Below are positions 46,682-56,033 of a stretch of 64,000 nucleotides of DNA, in pieces (the first letter of the stretch is position 1; every line of letters begins with the position of its first letter). The notes beneath the pieces were generated by a model that saw only the letters and a list, made by a program, of their open reading frames with translations, had not been told where the DNA came from and did not search any database. The stretch comes from Thermotoga caldifontis AZM44c09. Its GTDB lineage: Bacteria; Thermotogota; Thermotogae; Thermotogales; DSM-5069. A program made the position numbers and the translations under genes. Location of the stretch: contig NZ_AP014509.1 of NCBI RefSeq assembly GCF_000828655.1, positions 1,950,913 to 2,014,912 of the forward strand, written 5' to 3'.

Positions 46682-47406
46682 CGGAGAGAGAACTGGTCGA
46701 AAAAATAAAAACTTCACGCAGAGTGGTTGTGCTCACTGGAGCAGGCATAAGCACCGACAGCGGTATCCCCGACTTCAGGAGTCCAAACGGGCTGTACTCG
46801 AAATACCCTGAGTACGTTTTCGATATCGACTACTTCTTGAGTGATCCAGAAGGTTTCTACCGATTCTGGAAGGAAGCGCTCCTCCCCATGAGTGAGGCGC
46901 AGCCAAACAGGGCGCACCTTCTGCTGGCCGAGCTGGAGCGCAGAAACTTGATAGAAGCCGTCATCACACAGAACATAGATGGATTGCATCAAAAGGCAGG
47001 CAACAAAAAAGTGATAGAACTCCATGGGAGCATCTTCGAATATCACTGCATGGAATGTGAAAAACCTTACACACTCGAGCAGGTAAAAAAGATTTTGGAC
47101 TCCGACACGATACCCCGTTGTGGTTGCGATGGATTGATCAGACCGAACATCGTCTTCTTTGGCGAGAGCTTACCCGTACATGCCCTGGACGAAGCCATGC
47201 GTTACGCACAGAACTGTGATCTGATGATCGTTATGGGAAGCTCCCTTCTGGTGTATCCTGCGGCACAGCTGCCCGTCATCGCAAAGAAGCACGGCGCAGG
47301 ACTCATCATCGTCAACAAGGACAGGACCGGGCTGGACGAGCTCGCAGACGCCAAATTCGATGTGAACCTCAGCTCTTTCGCTGAGGTGCTGATGCAACTT
47401 CTCTGA
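46678..47406 (+). CDS. NAD-dependent protein deacetylase Sir2
   Basis: A 242-residue sirtuin that removes acetyl groups from lysines using NAD+, giving nicotinamide and O-acetyl-ADP-ribose. Motifs are GAGISTDSGIPDFRS, QNIDGLHQKAG, catalytic histidine in ELHGS, a zinc ribbon CMEC...CGC, and RPNIVFFGESLP. It is close in length and motifs to the well-studied T. maritima Sir2. It starts with GTG in overlap with the previous gene. Two other genes in the window, the nicotinamidase-like hydrolase and the ADP-ribose-type Nudix enzyme, could handle its products. Confidence 0.95.
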   Translation: MTERELVEKIKTSRRVVVLTGAGISTDSGIPDFRSPNGLYSKYPEYVFDIDYFLSDPEGFYRFWKEALLPMSEAQPNRAHLLLAELERRNLIEAVITQNIDGLHQKAGNKKVIELHGSIFEYHCMECEKPYTLEQVKKILDSDTIPRCGCDGLIRPNIVFFGESLPVHALDEAMRYAQNCDLMIVMGSSLLVYPAAQLPVIAKKHGAGLIIVNKDRTGLDELADAKFDVNLSSFAEVLMQLL

Positions 47407-47432
47407 AAAAAATAAAAAAAGGAGATGAGTCC

Positions 47433-48365
47433 ATGAGCGTTACAGTGTTTGGTAAGATCAATATCGACACGTTTCTCTACGTCGATCGAATACACATCGG
47501 GGAAAACCATCTGTGCACGAAGACCTTCACGGATATAGGTGGGAAAGGCGCCAACACCGCGATCGCCCTGGCGAAACTGAACGTTCCGTGCCAGCTCGTC
47601 GCGATGATCGGAACCGATTCGGTTTCTCAGACCGTGCTAAAACGGTTGGAAAAACACGGTGTGGGCATCGATTCGATCCAGAGCTGTGAAGAACAGATAG
47701 GAAAGACGTTCATCGTCGTCGAGTCGAATGGGCGAAACACCATGTTCCACATACTGGGTGCGAACGCACATCTGACTCCCGACAAGATCGACTGGACTTT
47801 TCTTGAAAGGTGCAAAGCTGTGTTCGTTCAGATGGGTATCCCAAGCGAGACGGCGCAGGAAGTCATCATGATGTCGAAGAGAAATGGAAAATATGTCTTC
47901 GTTGATCCTGCGGGCTTTTCTGAGACGATCGAACTACAGACTCTCGCGTACGCAGACACCGTCGCACCGAACGAACTCGAACTTTTGAGAATGACCAAGG
48001 AAACCGAGATCGAAAAGGCTGTGAAAAAGCTCCTGAACGTGGGGGTGGAGGAGGTAGTTGTGAAGCTCGGTGGAAAGGGTGCGACGCTGTACACGGAAAA
48101 GATGTCCTACCACGTCGATGCCTACGATGTGGAAGTCGTCGACACCACTGGGGCGGGAGATGCGTTCAACGCCGCTTACATCCTCGCGAAGCTGAAAAAA
48201 ATGAACGTCAGGGATGCACTGAAGCTCGCCGTCGCCGCTTCCGCACTGGCTGTGACGAAAGTGGGAAGTTCCAGCGCGAGTCCGACCCGCGACAAACTCG
48301 TGGAGTTTCTGAAATCGAAAGGTGAGGAGAGTCTGGCCAAAGCTGTCCTGGAGGGATCTCTGTGA
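47433..48365 (+). CDS. PfkB-family sugar kinase (ribokinase-like)
   Basis: A 310-residue carbohydrate or nucleoside kinase. The N-terminal PfkB signature is GGKGANTAIALAKL, and the C-terminal signature DTTGAGDAFNAAY contains the catalytic aspartate. The overall pattern is closest to ribokinases. No ribose transporter is adjacent; pyrG follows with a four-base overlap, so ribose or a nucleoside is a reasonable but untested substrate. The start has AAAGGAGATGAG. The 26 bases before it are A-rich. Confidence 0.9.
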   Translation: MSVTVFGKINIDTFLYVDRIHIGENHLCTKTFTDIGGKGANTAIALAKLNVPCQLVAMIGTDSVSQTVLKRLEKHGVGIDSIQSCEEQIGKTFIVVESNGRNTMFHILGANAHLTPDKIDWTFLERCKAVFVQMGIPSETAQEVIMMSKRNGKYVFVDPAGFSETIELQTLAYADTVAPNELELLRMTKETEIEKAVKKLLNVGVEEVVVKLGGKGATLYTEKMSYHVDAYDVEVVDTTGAGDAFNAAYILAKLKKMNVRDALKLAVAASALAVTKVGSSSASPTRDKLVEFLKSKGEESLAKAVLEGSL

Positions 48366-49936
48366 AGAAGTTCATCGTCGTAACAGGTGGAGTGCTCAGC
48401 GGCGTTGGTAAAGGAATATTCTGCGCGTCGCTGGCCAGGTTGTTGAAGGAATGCGGTGTGAAGGTGAACGTGTTGAAGATAGATCCTTACCTCAACGTCG
48501 ATGCGGGCACGATGAATCCCAACCAGCACGGTGAGGTGTTCGTCACCGAAGACGGTTACGAAGCGGATCTGGATCTGGGTCATTACGAGAGGTTCCTCGG
48601 CGAGGACATGAGCAGGAGGAACAACATAACGGCGGGTCAGATATATTCGACAATCGTCAAGAGGGAGAGGGACGGAGGCTATCTTGGTTCGACCGTGCAG
48701 ATAGTACCGCACGTTACCGACGAGATAAAGCACAGAATAGAGTCACTGGAGGGAGAAGTGAACGTCATCGAAATCGGAGGTACGGTCGGCGATATAGAGA
48801 GTGAGGTGTTCCTGGAGAGCGTCAGACAGCTCGCCTTGGAGAAACCCTTCGGAGATTTCATGTTCATCCACGTCACCTACGTTCCTTATTTGAAAACCTC
48901 AAACGAGTTCAAGACTAAACCCACTCAGCAATCGGTTCAGTTGCTCAGGAGGGCTGGGCTCAACCCAGACATGATCGTGGTCAGGACGGAAACGCCAGTC
49001 AACTCGGAGACGATAAAGAAAGTGGCCCTGTTCGGTGGAGTGCCTCAGGACATGGTCATAAATCTGCCAGACGTTCCGAACGTCTATTCGATAGTTGAAC
49101 TGCTCAAGAATCTCGATGTCCACAGAAAGGTCGCAAGAAAGCTCAACCTGATCATCGACGATACGAAGTTAAGCTGGGACTATCCGAAAGAATTCAAGCA
49201 ATACAGAATAGCGTTGATCGCGAAATACCTTGGAACAGACGACGCCTACAAGAGCATCATAGAGTCCATATTCCTGTCCGGTTGCATCAAACCCACGGTG
49301 ATTGACGCCCAGAACTTGGAGAGTATGAACTACGAACAAGTTTGTGACGTCCTCTCCAAGTTCGACGGTCTGATCGTGCCCGGTGGATTCGGTAAAAGAG
49401 GCATCGAGGGGAAAATCAAAGCCATACAGTACGCGCGAGAACACGGTAAACCCATACTCGGCATTTGCCTCGGCATGCAACTGATGGTAGTTGAGTTCGC
49501 AAGGAACGTCATGGGTTACAGACAGGCCAACTCCACAGAGTTCGATCCCGACACACCCTACCCAGTGATAACGCTCATGGAGGAACAGAAGAAAATCTTG
49601 CAGCTTGGCGGAACGATGCGACTCGGCGCACAACCTATGCGCATCCTCAGTGGAACAAAACTCTGGCAGATATACGGTGGTATCGAAGAAACCACAGAAA
49701 GGCACAGACATCGTTACGAGGTGAACTACGATCAGTTCCCCGAGCTGTTCAAAATGCCTGGTGAAAAGGGTTACAAACTGACCATCAGCGCCAAATCGAA
49801 CTTCATCGAAGCGATCGAACTCGAAGATCATCCTTTCTTCATAGGCATACAGTACCATCCGGAACTGAAAACGAAGGTTGGAAGACCGCATCCACTGTTC
49901 AAAGCTTTCGTGGATACCCTGTCACGGCTCACTTGA
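48362..49936 (+). CDS. pyrG: CTP synthase
   Basis: Aminates UTP to CTP with glutamine. The 524-residue product has the synthetase domain with TGGVLSGVGKGIFCASLARL and GHYERFLGEDMSRRNN, and a C-terminal class I glutamine amidotransferase with nucleophile cysteine in GICLGMQLM and the GIQYHPEL histidine/glutamate pair. GTG start with a GGAGGGATCTC site in overlap with the kinase gene. Last gene of its operon; 212 bases separate it from the convergent radical SAM gene. Confidence 0.98.
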   Translation: MKKFIVVTGGVLSGVGKGIFCASLARLLKECGVKVNVLKIDPYLNVDAGTMNPNQHGEVFVTEDGYEADLDLGHYERFLGEDMSRRNNITAGQIYSTIVKRERDGGYLGSTVQIVPHVTDEIKHRIESLEGEVNVIEIGGTVGDIESEVFLESVRQLALEKPFGDFMFIHVTYVPYLKTSNEFKTKPTQQSVQLLRRAGLNPDMIVVRTETPVNSETIKKVALFGGVPQDMVINLPDVPNVYSIVELLKNLDVHRKVARKLNLIIDDTKLSWDYPKEFKQYRIALIAKYLGTDDAYKSIIESIFLSGCIKPTVIDAQNLESMNYEQVCDVLSKFDGLIVPGGFGKRGIEGKIKAIQYAREHGKPILGICLGMQLMVVEFARNVMGYRQANSTEFDPDTPYPVITLMEEQKKILQLGGTMRLGAQPMRILSGTKLWQIYGGIEETTERHRHRYEVNYDQFPELFKMPGEKGYKLTISAKSNFIEAIELEDHPFFIGIQYHPELKTKVGRPHPLFKAFVDTLSRLT

Positions 49937-49965
49937 TACGGGCCGTTACCGCAGGTTGGGCCGGA

Positions 49966-50067
49966 TCACTGTCTCACTTTCAAACCCATTTCGTGCTCCT
50001 CGACGAGTGCACGATGCCATGCTTCACCGCACGAAAGGTCAGTCTTCAGGACACGATAGTGCCCCAT
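49966..50067 (-). CDS. possible 33-residue small protein in the pyrG/radical SAM gap
   Basis: In the 212-base convergent gap, the minus strand has an ATG-initiated 33-codon ORF with protein-like composition (MGHYRVLKTDL ... LVEEHEMGLKVRQ, one Cys, several His/Glu). No Shine-Dalgarno precedes it and an in-frame stop lies six codons upstream. It could be a genuine microprotein, a remnant of a degraded gene, or chance. Nothing else was seen in 49937-50148 apart from a GGTGCT/AGCACC long-range stem after the radical SAM stop. Confidence 0.2.
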   Translation of the reverse strand: MGHYRVLKTDLSCGEAWHRALVEEHEMGLKVRQ

Positions 50068-50148
50068 GCGTGAGGTCGACGTTCAGTGCTTTTTGATAGG
50101 GGTGCTCTCCCCTCACCGTTCGGCAGAGATAGTTTTTCTCTCAGCACC

Positions 50149-51105
50149 TTAAGAAGACTGTATTTGCGCATTCAAGTAAGTGTACGCGCAGGGATTTTCG
50201 AGACGTTCCGACAGGTGTCTTCGAATGTACATGCCACAATTGCTACCGATTTTGTTTTCTTCGAGATGTCCAACGCTCAGAATCACTTCAAAACCGCTGT
50301 CTCTAAGTTCTTCCACGAACTTCCGATGTTTGATGGGCATCCCGGTGGTCACATCCACATCGGACTTCAATCCGTTTCGCTGAGCGCTGTACGTTGGATT
50401 GACAGGCGTCACCTTCACGAGAAACTTCTCCTTGGAGAAGATCTTCAGAATTTTGCGGGCGTCCAGAATGGATCCTTCCGACACGGCGAAGTTCAAAGTG
50501 ATCTTTCGATCGTTCTCCTTCACGAACTTCTCACCGTACTCGGCGATCTGTTCCAGCGACCACTTTCTGACAGGCATGAGCCGGTTTCGCTGCTCTTCGT
50601 CTGTTGAATGTACGGAGAACTGCAGTTGAAAACGTCCCCTGTAGCGTTCGTCTTTTACGAGCTGCAATCGTTCGAAAAAGTTCTCACGGCCGGCGGGGGC
50701 AACTGTCGAAATGCACGGTATCAAGTTACGATAACCACTCAATTTTTCCAGAACGGTGAGCACGTTTTCGTTGAGAGCAGGTTCTCCGACGCGTGCAAAC
50801 TGTATTTTGAACTTCTTGCTGCTGACATTCCCGTCGGGAAACCTCCGCTCGATCATGTATTGTATCTGCTCCATGATTTCATCCTCGTCCAGCACTCCTT
50901 CGTAGTATCCGCCCGCATCGCACATCTTGCACCTGATGGGACAGCCTTTCAATGTGGAAACGATCAACACCCACTTTTCACTGACGGGAAACGGTGGTTG
51001 CAACGCCTCGACGAACTCGACGAGACTTCCTTTCGAAGTCTCACCCAGATAAACGACCGCGATGTCTTCTCTACCGTACTCGGCCAGCACTCTCAAGAGC
51101 ACCAC
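50149..51105 (-). CDS. RlmN/Cfr-like radical SAM protein, atypical
   Basis: A 318-residue radical SAM enzyme with the cluster motif GCPIRCKMCDAG (C-x3-C-x2-C). The layout resembles RlmN/Cfr rRNA methylases: QFARVGEP in place of the usual GMGEP, the FSVHSTDEEQRNRLMP segment, and a C-terminal NCGM motif at the position of the RlmN methyl-carrying cysteine (ACGQ). The second conserved RlmN cysteine, seven residues before the first cluster cysteine, is isoleucine here (LIVSTLKGC). It may not methylate by the RlmN mechanism. It starts with GTG after AAGGAGGG and overlaps the flavoprotein gene. Substrate unknown. Confidence 0.85.
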   Translation of the reverse strand: MVLLRVLAEYGREDIAVVYLGETSKGSLVEFVEALQPPFPVSEKWVLIVSTLKGCPIRCKMCDAGGYYEGVLDEDEIMEQIQYMIERRFPDGNVSSKKFKIQFARVGEPALNENVLTVLEKLSGYRNLIPCISTVAPAGRENFFERLQLVKDERYRGRFQLQFSVHSTDEEQRNRLMPVRKWSLEQIAEYGEKFVKENDRKITLNFAVSEGSILDARKILKIFSKEKFLVKVTPVNPTYSAQRNGLKSDVDVTTGMPIKHRKFVEELRDSGFEVILSVGHLEENKIGSNCGMYIRRHLSERLENPCAYTYLNAQIQSS

Positions 51106-51893
51106 CCTCCTTGGAGGATCTTCATACAGGCATCGACCGCCTGTCCCATGGCGATCGCAAGCTGTCTGAAACTTCCACTCGCATCACCCACCACGTGGAC
51201 TCGCTGCGAGGGTTTCGTAATGACAGGAACGTTTGGAACCCTTCCTATGCAGATGAGCAGGGCATCAAAATCGTAACTTCCAACGTCCGTGAACAGTTTC
51301 ACCCTTCCTCCAAACCCTTCAACAGCCCGTATCGGTTCGGCTTGATGACAACGAACACCCAGATCAGATGCCAGCTGCACCAATCTTGGCACTGCCTTCA
51401 TTCGATCGGATCTGCTGAAGATGTGAACCTCACTGATTCCCACGTGTTTCGCTTTCAAAGCTCCATCGAACGCAACGTCTCCCGCACCATAGATGGCGAG
51501 CGATTTGATCCCGCGGGGCAACCTTTTGAATTCGTAGACCACGTTTTGATTCACCTCGAACTCTTCGATCCTCTTAGGTTTCGTTCCCGTTGCAACGATT
51601 ACGCCGTCGAAGTCGTAGGTGGCTGAAACGGTTCTTACGGACCTTTCGTGTACGCTGAGCACTTCTTCGTGGATCAACCTGGATCCGCTTTCTTCAAACC
51701 TTTCTTTCAGCACCTTCACGAGATCTTCTCCACTGCACGGTGAAAACACAGGCAGATTCTCGATCCGCCACGCGTTCACTATGAGACCTCCAACCTCTTC
51801 TTTCTCGAAGACCGTCACTTCGACACCGTATCTACTCAGAAACACTGCCGCCGTTACACCTGCCGGACCGGCTCCAACGATTCCAACGCGCAT
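51093..51893 (-). CDS. short thioredoxin-reductase-like FAD/NAD(P) oxidoreductase
   Basis: A 266-residue two-dinucleotide-domain flavoprotein. The FAD motif is GIVGAGPAGVTAAVFLSRYG; a second Rossmann motif IYGAGDVAFDGAL binds NAD(P)H; the C-terminal VVGDASGSFRQLAIAMGQA closes the FAD site. It is shorter than thioredoxin reductase (about 310 residues) and has no CxxC redox pair, so it cannot reduce thioredoxin in the usual way. It may pass electrons to a partner; overlap with both neighbours (radical SAM gene and hydrolase gene) makes the radical SAM protein a candidate. Confidence 0.87.
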   Translation of the reverse strand: MRVGIVGAGPAGVTAAVFLSRYGVEVTVFEKEEVGGLIVNAWRIENLPVFSPCSGEDLVKVLKERFEESGSRLIHEEVLSVHERSVRTVSATYDFDGVIVATGTKPKRIEEFEVNQNVVYEFKRLPRGIKSLAIYGAGDVAFDGALKAKHVGISEVHIFSRSDRMKAVPRLVQLASDLGVRCHQAEPIRAVEGFGGRVKLFTDVGSYDFDALLICIGRVPNVPVITKPSQRVHVVGDASGSFRQLAIAMGQAVDACMKILQGGWCS

Positions 51894-52444
51894 ATCAGTT
51901 CACCCGAATTCGCGATGACAGCAAAACCGTGCGCCAAATTTTTCAAGGAGGCGAAATGGTACCAATCTTCCTTGTCCCAGCATGCGTCTTCAACGACGAC
52001 CACATCGAACCCTCTGACGAAAGCACTCCTCGCCGTTGTTTCAACACACAGATGCGTCATGACTCCTCCCAAGACTATCTGTTCCACCTTCTTCTCCCTG
52101 AGTATCTCTTCCAGATTCGTCATGTGGAACGCATCGTAAGAGTCCTTGTAAAGGAGGATGGCACCCGTACAATCTAAACACGGCTCTGCTTGATCATCTT
52201 CGATGGAGTTGTTCCACCATTTGACCATGGATGGGCTGTTTCCTCTGTGGATCGTTACGATCACGGGCAGCTCCTTGTTTACAAAGATTTTCAAGAGCTT
52301 TTGTGCGACTGGGAGCATTCTTTCGACACCAGCGAGGTAGGCTTTCCCGTCTTTCTGGCAAAAATACTTCTGAAGGTCTATCAGTAGCAGAGCGGGTCTT
52401 GTCAGCGAGAGTCGGTGCTTAGCCTTTTCTTTCTCAAAATACAC
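51854..52444 (-). CDS. isochorismatase-family cysteine hydrolase (nicotinamidase-like)
   Basis: A 196-residue hydrolase. The catalytic triad of the family is visible: aspartate in ALLLIDLQKYF (D23), lysine in LLYKDSYDAF, and the nucleophilic cysteine in GVMTHLCVETTAR. The cis-peptide motif GVMTHL and an N-terminal metal-region pattern fit nicotinamidase-like enzymes, but the exact metal ligands of nicotinamidase are unclear, so isochorismatase or ureidoacrylate-type activity remains possible. It starts with GTG 15 bases beyond a strong terminator, so expression depends on read-through or an unseen promoter. Its end overlaps the flavoprotein gene by 40 bases. Confidence 0.88.
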   Translation of the reverse strand: MYFEKEKAKHRLSLTRPALLLIDLQKYFCQKDGKAYLAGVERMLPVAQKLLKIFVNKELPVIVTIHRGNSPSMVKWWNNSIEDDQAEPCLDCTGAILLYKDSYDAFHMTNLEEILREKKVEQIVLGGVMTHLCVETTARSAFVRGFDVVVVEDACWDKEDWYHFASLKNLAHGFAVIANSGELICALESLEPVRQV

Positions 52445-52458
52445 AGCACCACCCCATG

Positions 52459-52482
52459 AAAAAAGGGGGACGAACGTCCCCC
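52459..52482 (-). terminator. rho-independent terminator after rny
   Basis: Immediately after the rny stop, GGGGGAC and GTCCCCC form a perfect 7-bp stem (52476-52482 with 52465-52471) with a 4-base loop. On the minus strand TTTTTT follows (52464-52459). It marks the end of the long recA-rny operon, and the nicotinamidase-like gene begins 15 bases beyond. Confidence 0.9.
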
Positions 52483-52483
52483 C

Positions 52484-54013
52484 TCATTTCGCATAAGCCA
52501 CGGACCTCTTCTCCCTTATGACGACCACCTTCAAAACTCCCGGATATTCCACCTCTTCTTCTATCCTCTTCGCAATTTCGTAGGCCATCTTTTCTGCCTC
52601 GGCATCGTCCACCTTGTCGGGCTCGACGATGACCCTCACTTCCCTACCTGCCTGTATCGCGTAAGCTTTCTCAACGTTCTTGAAGCTCATCGCGATCTTT
52701 TCCATCTTCACCAAGCGTCTGATGTAGTTTTCAAGGTCCTCACGTCTGGCGCCTGGTCTCGCCGCCGAAAGTGCGTCCGCTGCAGCCACCAAGACCGACT
52801 CGGGGCAGGAAGGTTCGACTTCTCCGTGATGACTCATGATCGCATTCACGACGTATTCAGGTTCACCGTAGCGTTTCACTATTTCGGCGCCTATCTCTGT
52901 GTGCGAACCTTCAACTTCGTGATCGAGCGCCTTGCCTATGTCGTGCAGCAGACCTCCACGTTTGGCCTTCTCCGGATCGAGTCCCAGCTCTTCGGCCATG
53001 AGCGCTGCGAGTTGCGCGACTTCTATGGAGTGCGCGAGCACGTTCTGACCGTAGCTGGTCCTGTATTTGAGTTTGCCCAGGAGCTTGATGAGCTCTGGAT
53101 GTATCCCCGTCACACCAACCCTCAAAGCGGCTTCCTGGCCGGCTTCTCTGATCGCTTTTTCCACTTCCTGTTTGGCTTTCTCGTACATTTCTTCGATCCT
53201 CGCAGGATGTATCCTACCATCGGCGACGAGTTTTTCAAGCGTGATGCGCGCGATCTCTCTCCTGATGGGATTGAAACTCGAAAGCACGACGACTTCAGGA
53301 GTATCGTCGATCACCAGGTCGACACCCGTGATCTTTTCGAAGGCTCTGATGTTTCTTCCCTCTCGACCTATGATCCTTCCTTTCATCTCATCGTTCGGAA
53401 GGCTGACGGTGGAAACAGTTATCTCACCTATGTATTCGGGCGCGTAACGCTGCACAGCGGTTGCGATGATCCTCTTCGCCTCCCTTTCAGCTTCCTCTTC
53501 GTAGCGCTCTTTGATCTGCTTGAACATGAGCGCAAGATCGTGTTCGTATCTGTTTCGAGCCTCTTCGAGCACGATCTTCCTCGCATCTTCCACGGTCATA
53601 CCGGCGAGTTGTGTGAACTTCTCGTCGAGTTCCTTCTCCCTCTGCTCGATCTTCCTTTTCGCGGCTTCGAGCTGTACCCTCAAAGATTCCAGAGACGCTT
53701 CCTTCTTCTCAACGGCTTCCTCTCTTCGAGAGAGCATTTCTTCCCTTTTCAAAAGCCTTTCTTCTATCGCTCTTATTTCCTGTTCTTTTTTTCGCAGGTC
53801 TGATTCGATCTCTTCTTTCAGTCTGTGCGCCTCTTCCCTCGCCTCGATGATCGCTTTCCTCTTCATCTCAGCTATCTCCTGTTCCGCCTTCTTGATGATG
53901 CTCTCGGCGTCCTTCTGCGCACGCCTGTAGGCCTTTTCTATGTTCGATTTCGCTATCAAATATCCGAAGAACAGACCTGCAAATGCACAGATCACAGCAA
54001 CAACCAGCGTCAT
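52484..54013 (-). CDS. rny: ribonuclease Y
   Basis: A membrane-tethered endoribonuclease that starts mRNA decay. The 509-residue product has an N-terminal membrane span ([19 protein letters not shown]), a charged coiled coil (about 25-190), a KH domain with [15 protein letters not shown], and an HD domain with [12 protein letters not shown] and SHHGEVEP. Length and domain order are standard. It follows recX with a four-base overlap and is closed by a strong terminator. Confidence 0.97.
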   Translation of the reverse strand: MTLVVAVICAFAGLFFGYLIAKSNIEKAYRRAQKDAESIIKKAEQEIAEMKRKAIIEAREEAHRLKEEIESDLRKKEQEIRAIEERLLKREEMLSRREEAVEKKEASLESLRVQLEAAKRKIEQREKELDEKFTQLAGMTVEDARKIVLEEARNRYEHDLALMFKQIKERYEEEAEREAKRIIATAVQRYAPEYIGEITVSTVSLPNDEMKGRIIGREGRNIRAFEKITGVDLVIDDTPEVVVLSSFNPIRREIARITLEKLVADGRIHPARIEEMYEKAKQEVEKAIREAGQEAALRVGVTGIHPELIKLLGKLKYRTSYGQNVLAHSIEVAQLAALMAEELGLDPEKAKRGGLLHDIGKALDHEVEGSHTEIGAEIVKRYGEPEYVVNAIMSHHGEVEPSCPESVLVAAADALSAARPGARREDLENYIRRLVKMEKIAMSFKNVEKAYAIQAGREVRVIVEPDKVDDAEAEKMAYEIAKRIEEEVEYPGVLKVVVIREKRSVAYAK

Positions 54014-54453
54014 GTCTCAGCACCTCCTTCTTCGAGCAAATCTATTTCTTTCGTTGTGAAACCCCGGCGAAAGAGAAATTCTCTCGCTTCATGGCCGGAG
54101 AGTTTTCGACTTTCAAGAAGTTTCTTCATCACTTGCCTTACGTCCGTTTCCTGCATGACCCTTTCCAGCACCCTATCGATGATCTCACCGTCCACCTTGA
54201 GCTGCTTCAACTTCATCTTTATCCTGACAGGTCCATAACCGTGAACGGCGAGCATATCGCTGGCGTAGAGATAAGCGAACTTCTCATCGTCGAGGAAACC
54301 CGATTTTTCAAGACGATCTATCACGGCTTCGATCGTTTCTGGATCGAAGCCCTTCATCGAGAGCCTGTCTCTGATCTCAGCCCGGGATCTCACTCTGAAC
54401 TTCAGCAATCTTTTCGCATATTTCAGCGCGTCATTTAGCTGCATTTCTTTCAC
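54010..54453 (-). CDS. recX: regulatory protein RecX
   Basis: A 147-residue modulator that caps or destabilises RecA filaments. It shows the tandem three-helix RecX repeats: [55 protein letters not shown], and [14 protein letters not shown]. It overlaps the recA stop by 23 bases (GTG at 54453, or ATG at 54444), so it is translationally coupled to recA, the usual arrangement. Confidence 0.94.
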   Translation of the reverse strand: MKEMQLNDALKYAKRLLKFRVRSRAEIRDRLSMKGFDPETIEAVIDRLEKSGFLDDEKFAYLYASDMLAVHGYGPVRIKMKLKQLKVDGEIIDRVLERVMQETDVRQVMKKLLESRKLSGHEAREFLFRRGFTTKEIDLLEEGGAET

Positions 54454-55474
54454 CCATCGGCAAATTGTACTTCTGCCTTATCTTCCTCTCTATCTCCATG
54501 GCGATGTCTGTATTCTGGGCGAGGAAGAGCACAACGTTGCTCTTACCCTGTCCGAGCGTGTATTCTTTTCCATCATCCGCGACGTAGAAGAACCAGCTTC
54601 CTTTCTTCTGTATGATTTCCTCGGCCACACCCAAATTGAACAGCTCGTTCTCCCTCACGATCCCTTTGCCGAATATGATGTCCAGATCGGCCTTTTTGAA
54701 CGGTGGGGCCACCTTGTTCTTGACCACCTTCGCCGTAACTGTGATGCCGATCGATTCCGTCGCGTCCTTGATCGTGTCAGCCTTTCTGACTTCGATCCTC
54801 ATGGTCGCGTAGAATTTCAGCGCGAGGCCTCCCGTGGTGGTTTCGGGGTTGGCGAACATCACCCCGATCCTCATCCTTATCTGGTTCGTGAAGATCACGA
54901 CGGCTTTGGATTTGCTCACGCTGCCGGCGATCTTCCTCAAAGCCTGAGACATCAAACGGGCCTGGAGACCAACCTGCATCTCACCCATGCTGCCTTCGAT
55001 TTCGGAACGGGGAACTAAAGCCGCCACGGAGTCGACGACGATCAGATCGACCGCATTGCTTCTCACAAGTTCATCGACGATCTCGAGAGCCTGCTCACCG
55101 TAATCCGGCTGGGAGATGAGCAGACGTTTCAGGTCCACCCCGAGCGCTTTGGCGTAGAGCGGATCGAGGGCGTGTTCTGCGTCTATTATTGCAGCGACGC
55201 CTCCGGCCTTCTGTGCCTCGGCTATGGCGTGAAGCGCGAGAGTGGTCTTACCGCTGGCTTCCGGTCCGAAGATCTCTATGATCCTTCCCCTGGGATAGCC
55301 TCCCACACCGGTTGCTATGTCCAGCGCGAGTGAGCCGGTGGATATGACCTCCACAGGAGCAACCTGCGCCTCTTCTCCCAGTATCATGATCGAACCTTTA
55401 CCGTAGTTGCTTTCGATTTTCTTGATAGCCTTCTCAAGAACCTCGAGCTTCTCTTTCTGTTCCTTCTCAGCCAT
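54431..55474 (-). CDS. recA: recombinase RecA
   Basis: Strand-exchange ATPase for recombination and the DNA damage response. The 347-residue product has Walker [10 protein letters not shown] (70-78), Walker [16 protein letters not shown], the DNA-binding loops ([17 protein letters not shown], and [20 protein letters not shown]), and an acidic/polar short C-terminus. No LexA box was identified upstream; it lies within a long operon, overlapping thpR by eight bases, so any regulation is operon-wide. Confidence 0.99.
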   Translation of the reverse strand: MAEKEQKEKLEVLEKAIKKIESNYGKGSIMILGEEAQVAPVEVISTGSLALDIATGVGGYPRGRIIEIFGPEASGKTTLALHAIAEAQKAGGVAAIIDAEHALDPLYAKALGVDLKRLLISQPDYGEQALEIVDELVRSNAVDLIVVDSVAALVPRSEIEGSMGEMQVGLQARLMSQALRKIAGSVSKSKAVVIFTNQIRMRIGVMFANPETTTGGLALKFYATMRIEVRKADTIKDATESIGITVTAKVVKNKVAPPFKKADLDIIFGKGIVRENELFNLGVAEEIIQKKGSWFFYVADDGKEYTLGQGKSNVVLFLAQNTDIAMEIERKIRQKYNLPMGERNAAK

Positions 55475-56030
55475 GCTTGATCAGACCTCCTTCGAAAAGG
55501 CATTCGTAAACCTTTCGGTAGATCGAGCCTGAGGGTGTCAGCGTCGATGAGTACACAACGATCCGATCCACAGCGACGATTATCGGATCGTAGGTTATGT
55601 CCTCCACGAGCGGTTGCCAGGCTGGTGGAAAATCCTTGATTCTGCCGATGGTTATGTGGGGTGAGAACTTCTCCTCAAAACTGAAGTTGTGCTTGACGAG
55701 CTCAGCTTTCGTCTCCTCGTAGAGTTTGTACAGGAGCTGGTTCGCCTTCACACCGAGCCAGATCACCCTGGGCTGGTTGTTCCGGGCGAAGTATCCAACC
55801 TTCTCGACGACGAAAGAAAAAGAAGGAAAACCTCGAATTCTGTGGGAGATGTGTTCAGCGACCTGATCGATCCTCTTCGGATCCACTTCCCCGAGGAAGA
55901 ACAGAGTCAGATGGACGTTCTCCCTGCTGACCCAGTTCGCTTTGAATCCTCTCCTCATGAGCTTCTCGATGACCTGCTGAGACACATCCCTCACAGCGTC
56001 GTTCACGTCGATCGCGATGAAGGTTCGCAC
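55467..56030 (-). CDS. thpR: RNA 2',3'-cyclic phosphodiesterase (ThpR/LigT)
   Basis: A 187-residue 2H phosphoesterase. The two catalytic HxT/S motifs are [11 protein letters not shown] (H40-T42) and SPHITIGRI (H near 125). The start [11 protein letters not shown] is typical. The enzyme opens 2',3'-cyclic phosphates on RNA ends; its physiological role is uncertain in most bacteria. The gene lies three bases after pgsA and overlaps recA; the pgsA-thpR-recA order is familiar from Firmicutes (pgsA-cinA-recA in others). Confidence 0.94.
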   Translation of the reverse strand: MRTFIAIDVNDAVRDVSQQVIEKLMRRGFKANWVSRENVHLTLFFLGEVDPKRIDQVAEHISHRIRGFPSFSFVVEKVGYFARNNQPRVIWLGVKANQLLYKLYEETKAELVKHNFSFEEKFSPHITIGRIKDFPPAWQPLVEDITYDPIIVAVDRIVVYSSTLTPSGSIYRKVYECLFEGGLIKHG

Positions 56031-56033
56031 GTT

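Noticed and set aside
50086..50160. Minus-strand CTGAGAG near the radical SAM stop, resembling part of a TPP riboswitch
   Set aside because: The matching ACCTGATCTGG half is absent, it lies downstream rather than upstream of a gene, and no thiamine gene is near.
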